64,000 nucleotides of DNA from Nordella sp. HKS 07 (GTDB lineage: Bacteria; Pseudomonadota; Alphaproteobacteria; Rhizobiales; Aestuariivirgaceae): NCBI RefSeq assembly GCF_011046735.1, contig NZ_CP049258.1, positions 3,180,001 through 3,244,000 on the forward strand, read 5' to 3'. The translations under genes were made by a program, and so were the position numbers. Position 1 is the first letter of the stretch. Each line of letters starts with the position of its first letter. Shown here piece by piece: positions 1 through 7,675 of this stretch. Under the pieces are notes generated by a model. The model saw only the letters and a program-made list of their open reading frames with translations. It had not been told where the DNA came from and ran no database searches.

Positions 1-2
1 TG

Positions 3-47
3 CTTAACGACGACCGCACCAAGCAGCTGATGATGTTGCGCGCTTGA
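3..47 (+). CDS. 3' end of an unidentified gene (partial)
   Basis: The only open reading that ends cleanly here gives LNDDRTKQLMMLRA followed by TGA at 45-47. About 130 bp then separate it from the substrate-binding protein gene that follows. Fourteen residues are too few to name a family; the upstream part lies outside the window. It could also be a chance open frame. Confidence 0.35.
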   Translation, partial: LNDDRTKQLMMLRA

Positions 48-174
48 CGGGCAGATGTCTTAGTGTTTAGTCTCAAGAAATTAGCGGTTAAGAAAAAAAT
101 TAAACGATCGGCAAACCCGACAATCCTGCGCCGAGCAGAAACAGGTTGTGAAACGTGCTCCAGAGAGGACGAAA

Positions 175-1731
175 ATGATCAAGCTACAGATGAAGGCCTT
201 TGGATTGGCCGTCGTCATGGCGGGCGCCATGATGCCGGTGCTTTTCGGATCTCCCGCTGAGGCGGCGAAAAATGTGCTGGTGGTAGCCAAGGCGGAGGAT
301 CCGCCGACCGCCGATCCCGGCGTCGAGATCTCCAATAACGGCTACACGCTCACCTATGCCGCCTATCAGCGGCTGGTGAAATACAAGGGTGGTACAACCG
401 ATGTCGTGTCCGAGCTCGCCAAGAGCTGGACGAGCGATCCCAGCGGCCTCGTCTGGACCTTCACCTTGAACGAAGGCAATAAATTCGATGACGGCTCGCC
501 GGTCGATGCGGCCGCCGTCAAGTTCAGCTTCGATCGCCTCAAGGCGCTGGGTGAAGGCCCGGGCGACGCCTTCCCGACCCTCGACAAGGTCGATGTGGTC
601 GATCCCATGACGGTGCGCATGACGCTGTCGAAGCCCTTTGCGCCGTTCCTCTCGGCTCTCGCCACCACCGGCGCCGCCATCGTCAATCCGAAAGTGATGG
701 AGCACGCGAAGGACGGCGACAATGCCAAAGGCTGGCTCGCCGTGAACAGCGCCGGCAGCGGCGCCTATCGCATTTCGAGCTGGGAGCGCAACCAGACCAT
801 CATCCTCGACCGCAACCCGCATTATGCGGGGCCCGAGCCGGCGCTGAAGCGGATCGTGTTCAAGATCGTACGCGAGACCTCGGCCCGCCGCCTGCAGCTC
901 GAGAATGGCGATGTCGATCTCATCGAGCAGGTGCCGGTCGACCAGGCCGAGGCGATGAAGAGCAATAAGGACCTCGTGGTCGAGAGCAATCCGAGCCTCT
1001 ATGTCGATTACGTCTATATGAACAACAAGCGGGCGCCGCTCGACAATGTGAAGGTGCGCCAGGCGATCTCCTATGCCGTCGATTACAAGGGACTGGTCGA
1101 TGGCGTCATGCAGGGCCAGGCCGTGCAGATGCGCGGACCCGTACCGCAGGGCCTGTGGGGCCATGACCCCAATGCCTTCCAATACAGCTACGATCTCGAC
1201 AAGGCGAAGGCGCTGCTCGCCGAAGCCGGCGTCAAGGACCTCAAGCTGACCTACACATTTTCGCAGGCCGATCCCATCTGGGAACCGGTGGGCATCGCCT
1301 TGCAGGCGGGGCTCGCGCAGATCGGGGTGAAGCTCGAGCTGCAGAATCTCGCCGACACCGCCAAGCGTGAGCAGGCCGCCAAAGGCAATTACGACCTGAC
1401 CGCCGGCGCCTGGACGCCCGACTACGCCGACCCCTACATGTTCATGAACTACTGGTTCGATCCCGACCGTATGGGCGGCCCCGGCAACCGCGCCTTCTAC
1501 AAGAACGACAAGGTCACCGAGCTGGTGCGCAAGGCGGCCGATCTCACCGACCAGGCGGAGCGCGAGAAGCTCTATATCGAGGCCCAGAAGATCGCAATCG
1601 AGGATGCGCCCTATCTGCTGCTCCTGCAGAAGAACGACATCTTCGTGCGCCGTGCTTCGGTCCAGGGCTTCGTCTACAATCCGATGCTCCTGCAGGTCTA
1701 TAACCTGGCCGAGATGTCGAAGAGCGAGTAG
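175..1731 (+). CDS. ABC transporter substrate-binding protein, peptide/nickel family 5
   Basis: Periplasmic solute-binding protein of the oligopeptide/dipeptide class (SBP family 5), 518 aa with the start chosen here. It has a Sec signal peptide (hydrophobic run ending near SPAEAA) and the usual length and order of family features: an early YQRLVKYKGG-type segment, a DGSPVDAAAVKFSFDR segment, and the C-terminal DYADPYMFMNYW region. The ATG at 175 is preferred over GTG 148 because GAGAGGA lies just upstream. It is the first gene of a five-gene importer operon reaching 5652, followed by two permeases and two ATPases. The substrate is not readable from sequence; peptides, opines or glycosides are all possible in this family. 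Confidence 0.9.
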   Translation: MIKLQMKAFGLAVVMAGAMMPVLFGSPAEAAKNVLVVAKAEDPPTADPGVEISNNGYTLTYAAYQRLVKYKGGTTDVVSELAKSWTSDPSGLVWTFTLNEGNKFDDGSPVDAAAVKFSFDRLKALGEGPGDAFPTLDKVDVVDPMTVRMTLSKPFAPFLSALATTGAAIVNPKVMEHAKDGDNAKGWLAVNSAGSGAYRISSWERNQTIILDRNPHYAGPEPALKRIVFKIVRETSARRLQLENGDVDLIEQVPVDQAEAMKSNKDLVVESNPSLYVDYVYMNNKRAPLDNVKVRQAISYAVDYKGLVDGVMQGQAVQMRGPVPQGLWGHDPNAFQYSYDLDKAKALLAEAGVKDLKLTYTFSQADPIWEPVGIALQAGLAQIGVKLELQNLADTAKREQAAKGNYDLTAGAWTPDYADPYMFMNYWFDPDRMGGPGNRAFYKNDKVTELVRKAADLTDQAEREKLYIEAQKIAIEDAPYLLLLQKNDIFVRRASVQGFVYNPMLLQVYNLAEMSKSE

Positions 1732-1758
1732 GCACGAAGGCCTGGGAGGGATAGGCCG

Positions 1759-2775
1759 ATGCCGTTCATCCAGATCGTGGTGAGACGCCTGGCGCTGCTG
1801 CTGTTCGTGGTGCTGGGCGTCGTCATCATCACTTTCACCATCTCGCATCTGATTCCGGGCGACCCGGCGCGGATGATCGCGGGGGATCGGGCGAGCGACG
1901 AGACGATCGCGAATATCCGCAAGGAATACGGCCTCGACCGGCCGGTGCCGGAGCAATTCGTGACCTATGTCAAAGGCCTCCTCAACGGCGATCTCGGCAT
2001 CTCGCTGCATACCCGCCGCCCGGTCGCGGAGGATATCCGCACCTTCATGCCGGCGACGCTGGAACTGGGCCTCTTCGCGCTCATCTTCGCCGTTCTCGCC
2101 GGCATACCGCTGGGCGTCCTCTCCGCCGTCTACAAGGACGGGCCGATCGACCAGATCGCCCGCACCGTCTCGATTGCCGGCATCTCCATGCCGGCTTTCT
2201 GGTTCGGCCTCGCGCTGATCATCGTGTTCTACGCCAAGCTGAATATTCTGCCGGGCAGCGGCCGCATCGCGCTCGATGTACTGCCGCCCGACCGGGTCAC
2301 CGGCTTCTACCTGATCGACACCATCCTCGCCGGCGATTGGGACGCGTTCCGCAGCGCCGCGCGCCACCTGATCCTGCCTGCCTTCGTGCTGGGCTTCGTC
2401 AATCTCGGCATTATCACCCGCCAGATACGCGCCTCGATGCTGGAGGTGCTGCAGGAGGATTACATCCGCACCGCCCGCGCCAACGGTCTGAGCCGGAAGG
2501 CGGTGATCCTGGGGCACGCGCTGCGCAATGCGCTGATCCCGTCGGTCACGCTTCTCGGCCTCGCTTTCGGCGATCTCCTCTACGGCGCCGTCCTGACCGA
2601 GACCGTATTCGCCTGGCCCGGAATGGGCAGCTATGTCGTGACCTCGATCCAGACGCTCGATTTTCCCGCGATCATGGGTTTCACCGTCGTCGCCTCGATC
2701 GGCTATGTCCTGGTCAATCTCGTGGTCGACCTGATCTATATGCTGCTTGACCCGCAGATCCGTGAGGTGGGCTGA
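1759..2775 (+). CDS. ABC transporter permease, DppB type
   Basis: Integral inner-membrane permease, 338 aa, of the DppB/OppB class. The N-terminal helix is followed by ISHLIPGDPARMIAG, the hallmark start of this family, and the cytoplasmic EAA-type loop (residues near EDYIRTARANGLS...HALRNALIP) contacts the ATPases. A strong ribosome site (GGGAGGG) lies about 10 bp before ATG 1759. Its stop overlaps the next start by one base (TGATG), so translation is probably coupled. Confidence 0.93.
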   Translation: MPFIQIVVRRLALLLFVVLGVVIITFTISHLIPGDPARMIAGDRASDETIANIRKEYGLDRPVPEQFVTYVKGLLNGDLGISLHTRRPVAEDIRTFMPATLELGLFALIFAVLAGIPLGVLSAVYKDGPIDQIARTVSIAGISMPAFWFGLALIIVFYAKLNILPGSGRIALDVLPPDRVTGFYLIDTILAGDWDAFRSAARHLILPAFVLGFVNLGIITRQIRASMLEVLQEDYIRTARANGLSRKAVILGHALRNALIPSVTLLGLAFGDLLYGAVLTETVFAWPGMGSYVVTSIQTLDFPAIMGFTVVASIGYVLVNLVVDLIYMLLDPQIREVG

Positions 2776-3656
2776 TGAGCCTGTCGACGCTTCCGGCTTC
2801 GGCCGCCACCCGCCTGCCGTCCTTGCGTTTCCTTTGGTACCGGGTGCGCAAGAGCCCGCTGACACTCGTCGGCGGCGCCATCTGTCTTCTCGTCCTGGTC
2901 CTGATCGTGGCGGCGCCGATCCTGGCGCCCTACGATCCGGACGCCATCAACCTGACGGCGCGGCTTTTGCCGCCGAGTGCGGCGCATTGGTTCGGCACCG
3001 ATGAGGTCGGCCGCGATATCTTTTCGCGGGTCATCTACGGCGCCCGCGCGTCCTGCGGCGCCGGCTTCTCGATCGTGCTGCTCTCCACCGTGATCGGCGT
3101 CACCGCCGGCTGCTTCTCGGGGATCGTCGGCGGGCGCACCGACACGGTGATCATGCGGCTGATGGACGTGCTGCTCGGCCTGCCGGCCCTGATCCTCGCC
3201 ATGGCCCTTGCCGCGGCCTTGGGCCCCAGCCTCTTCAACGCCATGCTGGCCGTGGCGATCGTCCGCATCCCCGCTTATGTGCGCCTCGCCCGGGCCCAGA
3301 CCTTGTCGTTGCGCGCCAAATATTATGTGAAGGCGGCGCGCACTTTCGGCGCCTCGCCGCTGCATATCCTGCGCTGGCACATCCTGCCCAACGCGCTGTC
3401 GCCGATCGTGGTGCAGGCGACCCTCGACCTTGGCGGCACCATCCTGATCGCCGCGGCCTTGAGCTTCATCGGACTGGGCGCCCAGCCGCCGACCGCGGAA
3501 TGGGGATCAATGGTGTCGAGCGGTCGCAATTATTTCCTCGACCAATGGTGGTACGCCACCTTCCCCGGCCTCGCCATCCTGATCGCCGCGATGGGATTCA
3601 ATCTCGTCGGCGACGGCTTGCGCGACCTGCTCGATCCGAAGCTCGGCCCCAGATGA
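2775..3656 (+). CDS. ABC transporter permease, DppC type
   Basis: Second membrane subunit, 293 aa. It shows the DppC N-terminal pattern (SPLTLVGGAICLLVLVLIV, then LAPYDPDAIN and HWFGTDEVGRDIFSRVIYGAR) and an EAA loop near KAARTFGASPLHILRWHILPN. It pairs with the DppB-type permease directly upstream to form the channel. It overlaps the downstream ATPase gene by four bases (ATGA at 3653-3656). Confidence 0.93.
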   Translation: MSLSTLPASAATRLPSLRFLWYRVRKSPLTLVGGAICLLVLVLIVAAPILAPYDPDAINLTARLLPPSAAHWFGTDEVGRDIFSRVIYGARASCGAGFSIVLLSTVIGVTAGCFSGIVGGRTDTVIMRLMDVLLGLPALILAMALAAALGPSLFNAMLAVAIVRIPAYVRLARAQTLSLRAKYYVKAARTFGASPLHILRWHILPNALSPIVVQATLDLGGTILIAAALSFIGLGAQPPTAEWGSMVSSGRNYFLDQWWYATFPGLAILIAAMGFNLVGDGLRDLLDPKLGPR

Positions 3657-4630
3657 CCGAACCGCTCCTCGATATCGCCGGCCTGTCGCTGGAATTCCCC
3701 ACCTTCCGCGGCCCCGTGCAGGCGCTGACCGATGTCAGCCTGTCGGTCGGGCCCGGCGAGATCGCCGGCCTCGTCGGTGAATCGGGCTGCGGCAAGTCGG
3801 TCACCACAATGGTGGCGACAAGGCTTCTGCCGGAAGGCCGCTACCGCATCACGAGCGGACGCATCCGCCTCTTCGGCCGCGACCCGATGACGATGAGCGA
3901 GGGCGACCTGCAGGAGATGCGGGGCAGTCAGGTTTCGACGATCTTCCAGGAGCCGATGAATGCGCTCAATCCGACCTTGAGGGTGGGCCGGCAGATCACC
4001 GAGGTGATCCTCAGGCACCAGCGCATGAGCAAGACGCAGGCCGCCGCACGGGCGCGCGAGCTCCTGGCCGACATGCAGATCGCCGACCCCGACGGCGTGA
4101 TGCGCGCCTATCCTTTCGAGCTGTCGGGCGGCATGCGCCAGCGCGTGCTGATCGCCATGGCCTTCTCCTGCAATCCGAAGCTCATCATCGCCGACGAGCC
4201 GACGACGGCCCTCGACGTCACCGTCCAGGCCCTGATCCTGCAGCTCATCCGCGGGCGCGCACGCAAGACCGGCACCGCGGTGATCTTCATTTCGCACGAC
4301 ATGGCGGTGATCTCGCAGCTCTGCGACCGGATCACCGTCATGTATGCCGGCCGCGTGGTCGAGCGCGGCGCTACCGCCGACGTGCTGCGCCATCCGCAGC
4401 ATCCCTATACGCGGGCCCTGTTGCGCTGCCTGCCGGAACGGGCGGCGCATAAGGAGCCGCTCGAGGCCATCCCCGGTACGGTGCCGAGCCTGATCGAGCC
4501 GCCCGCCGGTTGCCTCTTCCGCCCACGCTGCCCCGAGGCGGTCGAGGCGTGCGGTGCCACGCCACCCTTCTTCACTCCGGCGCCGCGTCATGATGTCGCC
4601 TGCTGGCGTCGCCGGGAGCTCGTCCCATGA
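3653..4630 (+). CDS. ABC transporter ATPase, DppD type
   Basis: Cytoplasmic ATPase, 325 aa. Walker A is GESGCGKSV, the signature is LSGGMRQRVLIAMAF, Walker B is LIIADEPTTALD, and the H-loop is ISHDMAV. The C-terminal oligopeptide-transporter extension (PAGCLFRPRCPEA) has the cysteines typical of DppD/OppD. The start at 3653 is preferred because it overlaps the upstream stop and matches family length; an in-frame start further upstream would only read into the permease gene. Confidence 0.93.
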   Translation: MTEPLLDIAGLSLEFPTFRGPVQALTDVSLSVGPGEIAGLVGESGCGKSVTTMVATRLLPEGRYRITSGRIRLFGRDPMTMSEGDLQEMRGSQVSTIFQEPMNALNPTLRVGRQITEVILRHQRMSKTQAAARARELLADMQIADPDGVMRAYPFELSGGMRQRVLIAMAFSCNPKLIIADEPTTALDVTVQALILQLIRGRARKTGTAVIFISHDMAVISQLCDRITVMYAGRVVERGATADVLRHPQHPYTRALLRCLPERAAHKEPLEAIPGTVPSLIEPPAGCLFRPRCPEAVEACGATPPFFTPAPRHDVACWRRRELVP

Positions 4631-5652
4631 CCACGGCGGACATGGCGCTTTTGCAACTCGAGGGAGTGGGCGTCCGCTTTCCGGTGGCGTCCGGCTGGAT
4701 CAGTCCGAGGATTCATGTCCACGCGGTGAACGGCGTCGATCTGGAGCTGCGCCGCGGTGAGACGCTCGGAATTGTCGGCGAGTCCGGTTGCGGCAAGAGC
4801 ACGCTCGGCCAGGCGATCATGGGGCTGGCGCCGGTGACCCAGGGCCGCATCAGTTTCGAGGGTCATGACATCGCTGCCCTGCCGCGCGAGGAGGCGCGCG
4901 CCATAAGGCGGCGCATGCAGATCGTATTCCAGGATCCGCAGTCGTCTCTCAACCCGCGCATGCCGGTCTGGCGGCTCATTGCCGAGCCGCTGCAGATTCA
5001 GGGTGGCCTCTCCGCTTCGGCGCTGCGCGGTCGCGCCGCCGAACTCGCCGAGGCGGTAGGCCTGAGGGCGGATCAGATCGATCGCTATCCGCATGAATTC
5101 TCGGGCGGCCAGCGCCAGCGCATCGCCATCGCGCGTGTCCTGGGGCTCGAGCCCAGCCTTCTGGTGCTGGACGAGCCCACCTCGGCGCTCGACGTCTCGG
5201 TGCAGGCGCAGATCGTCAACCTGCTGCTGAAGCTCCAGCGCGATCTCGGTCTCACTTATCTGCTGATCTCGCATGACGTCGCGCTGATCCGGCATGTCTG
5301 CGACCGGGTGGCGGTGATGTATCTGGGCCAGGTGGTCGAGACCGGCGCGGCGGAGGAGGTGCTCGCCGATCCGCGTCATCCCTATACGCGCACCTTGCTC
5401 GATGCGGTTCCGAGCCTCGACCATCCGCTGCCGCATGTGACCGCGGCGCGTGCCGCCGAGCTGCCGAGCAACCGCCGGCTCCCCACCGGCTGTTTCTTCC
5501 GCGAGCGCTGCGCCTTCGCCGCCGCCGGCTGCGACGCGCCACAGATTTTGCGTCCGATGAGCGATGGCCGCGCGGTACGGTGCCACCGCGCCGAGGCGAT
5601 CCGGTCGACCCATTCGATGATCCCGTCGATTGAGCAAGCGACCGGCTCTTGA
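4627..5652 (+). CDS. ABC transporter ATPase, DppF type
   Basis: Second ATPase of the importer, 341 aa. Walker A GESGCGKSTL, signature FSGGQRQRIAIARVL, Walker B LLVLDEPTSALD and H-loop ISHDVALI are all intact, and the C-terminal TGCFFRERCAFA segment is the DppF/OppF cysteine tail. It overlaps dppD-type by ATGA. This is the last gene of the operon; 74 bp separate it from the LuxR-type regulator on the same strand. Confidence 0.93.
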   Translation: MTTADMALLQLEGVGVRFPVASGWISPRIHVHAVNGVDLELRRGETLGIVGESGCGKSTLGQAIMGLAPVTQGRISFEGHDIAALPREEARAIRRRMQIVFQDPQSSLNPRMPVWRLIAEPLQIQGGLSASALRGRAAELAEAVGLRADQIDRYPHEFSGGQRQRIAIARVLGLEPSLLVLDEPTSALDVSVQAQIVNLLLKLQRDLGLTYLLISHDVALIRHVCDRVAVMYLGQVVETGAAEEVLADPRHPYTRTLLDAVPSLDHPLPHVTAARAAELPSNRRLPTGCFFRERCAFAAAGCDAPQILRPMSDGRAVRCHRAEAIRSTHSMIPSIEQATGS

Positions 5653-5726
5653 ATTTGCTGGACTAAGAGATTCCTTTAGGGAATTCTGAGCCGGGTCCCG
5701 GCAGTGTCCGTGGGCGTGTTGACGGG

Positions 5727-6887
5727 ATGCGACAAGAGCTTCTGGATCATTACGACGAAGGCCGGGTGACGGCCATCAGCCGGGACGTCGCCGGGGCGAT
5801 CGATGCCGCGACCTTCGGCGCGGGCTCCTGGGACGACGTGCCGTTGACGCTGAGCCGCGCCTTTCCCGGTTCCTTCGGTCTTATCTACAACATGAATTTC
5901 CCGGAGAAGCGGCTGAATTTCCTCTCCGTGCAGAATACCGACCCGATCTTCGCGACATCCCTGGCCGAGCATTTTGCCTATATCAATCCTTGGGCGCCAT
6001 TCTGGATATCCAAGAAAAGCGCATTCATTGCCGCGTCGGAGGAGGTCTATCCCGCCCGCACTTTCGCCAAGTCGGAGTTCTACAATGACTGGCTTCTGCC
6101 GCAGAACAAGTCTGAGGCCGCCGCCGGAATGAAGATCGTCGGCGAGCGTGATGAGGCGGTGCATCTTCTCTTTCATTTCCCGCTGACGAAATCCGAACTC
6201 TATGACAAGGTGGGGAAGGAAGTTCTCAGCCGGGTTCGTGGAAATTTCGAGCGCTCGATCAATCTGGCGCGCCTGTTGCGCTCCGACGTCGAAGCGGCGC
6301 TGACCGAAACGGCGCTTTTGCAACGCGGCCGTTGCGCCGCCTTCGTCGTCGATGGCAGCCGGCTGCTGCGCGACGCGAATTCGAAAGCGGAGCGATTGCT
6401 GTCGGCCGGAGAGGCGGTGGTGACGCGCAACGGCCGCTGCCACCTCACGGACAAGGAGGCGGATGTCCGCTTCGGCGCGACGCTGGAAAAGCTGGCTGGA
6501 GGAATCCCGACCAATGCGTCCCGTCTCGCTTTCCGCACATCGGCCGGCGCCTGGCAGACCTCGCTCGCCGCCATTCCGCCGCCGTCGTCATCCGGTGCCA
6601 TCGCCGCGTTGCTGCCGCCCCGCCGGATGATCCTGGTTATGGTCGCCGATCTCCGACCGCGGGTAGTTGAAACCGGCGATCTGGCGGTCCTCGCGGGCCT
6701 CTTCGCTTTGACGCCGGCGGAGATCGCCTTCTGCCGGCGGCTGCTTCTGGGGGAATCCGTGGCCGAGGCCGCCGAGCGGCTCGCCATAACGGAGGGCACC
6801 GCCCGAACCCGGCTGAAGGCCATCCTGCACAAGACCGGCACGGCGCGGCAGAGTCAGCTCATGCTGCTCCTGTCACGATTGGACTGA
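5727..6887 (+). CDS. LuxR-family transcriptional regulator
   Basis: 386-aa protein. The last 65 residues form a LuxR-type helix-turn-helix (FALTPAEIAFCRRLLLGE, then VAEAAERLAITEGTARTRL and KAILHKTGTARQSQLM). The first 300 residues are a probable sensory region that I cannot assign; it does not show the conserved acyl-homoserine-lactone binding residues clearly. It sits directly after a peptide-type importer, so control of that importer is an inference only. A 5-bp inverted repeat (ATTCC-N5-GGAAT, 5670-5684) precedes it. Confidence 0.8.
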   Translation: MRQELLDHYDEGRVTAISRDVAGAIDAATFGAGSWDDVPLTLSRAFPGSFGLIYNMNFPEKRLNFLSVQNTDPIFATSLAEHFAYINPWAPFWISKKSAFIAASEEVYPARTFAKSEFYNDWLLPQNKSEAAAGMKIVGERDEAVHLLFHFPLTKSELYDKVGKEVLSRVRGNFERSINLARLLRSDVEAALTETALLQRGRCAAFVVDGSRLLRDANSKAERLLSAGEAVVTRNGRCHLTDKEADVRFGATLEKLAGGIPTNASRLAFRTSAGAWQTSLAAIPPPSSSGAIAALLPPRRMILVMVADLRPRVVETGDLAVLAGLFALTPAEIAFCRRLLLGESVAEAAERLAITEGTARTRLKAILHKTGTARQSQLMLLLSRLD

Positions 6888-6891
6888 GCGC

Positions 6892-6911
6892 CCACTCCCA
6901 TTTGGGAGTGG
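6892..6911 (+). terminator. Hairpin after the LuxR-type gene
   Basis: A perfect 8-bp inverted repeat (CCACTCCC / GGGAGTGG) with a 4-nt ATTT loop begins 5 bp after the stop codon. No T-tract follows, so it may terminate weakly, act as an RNA-stabilising hairpin, or be Rho-dependent. Confidence 0.45.
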
Positions 6912-6960
6912 TCAGCGCCTTGCGGATTTCTGCAAGCTGGCACCGTTCAGGAAGGAATCG

Positions 6961-7305
6961 ATGTTGCGAACCCTCAGTCTGGCGCCATGGGCGGCGCTCT
7001 CAACCACTTTGTGCTGTGCCTCGGCACTGGCGGCCCCCGATTGCGAATTCGCCGATCCCGGCAAGGCGTTTGCCGTGGCGGGTACAGTACTCCAGGCCGG
7101 CGCAGCGAACGACCTTGTCGCCGAGATGGGCTATCGCAAAGTGGTTGCCATCGAAGACAAGAAGCGCGGCTGCGTCGCTTATGTGCAGGCCCGCCGCGCT
7201 CCGGGATGTGCCAAGGGCAGGAGCGCAACGGCGAAGGGAAAGACCTTCGTCATCAGCTTCACACCCCTCGTGCTGCCGGGCGCCGACAGCGTCAGTTGCC
7301 GGTAG
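6961..7305 (+). CDS. Small secreted protein, unknown function
   Basis: 114 aa with a signal peptide (hydrophobic stretch ending ASALAAP). The mature part has four cysteines (PDCEF, RGCVAY, PGCAKG, VSCR), suggesting two disulphides in the periplasm. Beta-rich patterning (FAVAGTVLQA, YRKVVAIED, KTFVISF) resembles a small OB-like barrel, but this is a visual impression. It is followed 13 bp later by another small secreted protein of similar design and then a large WD40-like secreted protein, so the three may act together. Confidence 0.6.
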   Translation: MLRTLSLAPWAALSTTLCCASALAAPDCEFADPGKAFAVAGTVLQAGAANDLVAEMGYRKVVAIEDKKRGCVAYVQARRAPGCAKGRSATAKGKTFVISFTPLVLPGADSVSCR

Positions 7306-7318
7306 CGGGAGGACACGC

Positions 7319-7642
7319 GTGAAGAATCTCATCCTTGTACTGCTGTTCTGCACCGCCGCGACCGCGGCCCAGGCAAAATGCCCAGGTGATCCCGATGACG
7401 GAAAGCGCCTGACGGTCACCGGCAGGATTTTCTACGCCGACCGGCAGGGCGCCACGTATTTCTTCGGTCTCGAGGAGTGCCGGATTCTCGTTCACGCCAA
7501 GAACAACGGCAAAGGCGCCTGCAAGGTCGGCGGGACGCTCACCGTGACGGGAATTTTCTACTTCTGCGACTGGCTCGGCGATTGTGTCAAGGAGGCGGGC
7601 GACATGGATGCGATCGAGGCGAGCAAGATTAGCTGTCGCTGA
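7319..7642 (+). CDS. Small secreted protein, possible OB-fold
   Basis: 107 aa starting at GTG 7319, chosen because GGGAGGA lies 6 bp upstream and because the signal peptide (NLILVLLFCTAATAAQA) begins there. The mature part (RLTVTGRIFYAD, YFFGLEECRILVHA, GGTLTVTGIFYF) has the strand order of tRNA_anti-like OB folds, which often bind nucleic acid or small ligands. Four or more cysteines could pair. It probably forms a transcription unit with its neighbours at 6961 and 7676. Function unknown. Confidence 0.65.
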   Translation: MKNLILVLLFCTAATAAQAKCPGDPDDGKRLTVTGRIFYADRQGATYFFGLEECRILVHAKNNGKGACKVGGTLTVTGIFYFCDWLGDCVKEAGDMDAIEASKISCR

Positions 7643-7675
7643 TGTGAGGATCTGACAAGCTGGAGGCATGAGGGA

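Noticed and set aside
184-2865. Very long open frame on the minus strand (893 codons)
   Set aside because: It lies opposite two clear importer genes, has low-complexity, His/Asp/Arg-rich content, and no family resemblance; it is the usual antisense shadow of GC-rich coding DNA.
5670-5684. Inverted repeat ahead of the LuxR-type gene as a lux box
   Set aside because: Only 5-bp arms, shorter than a lux box and without its conserved bases; too weak to call an operator.
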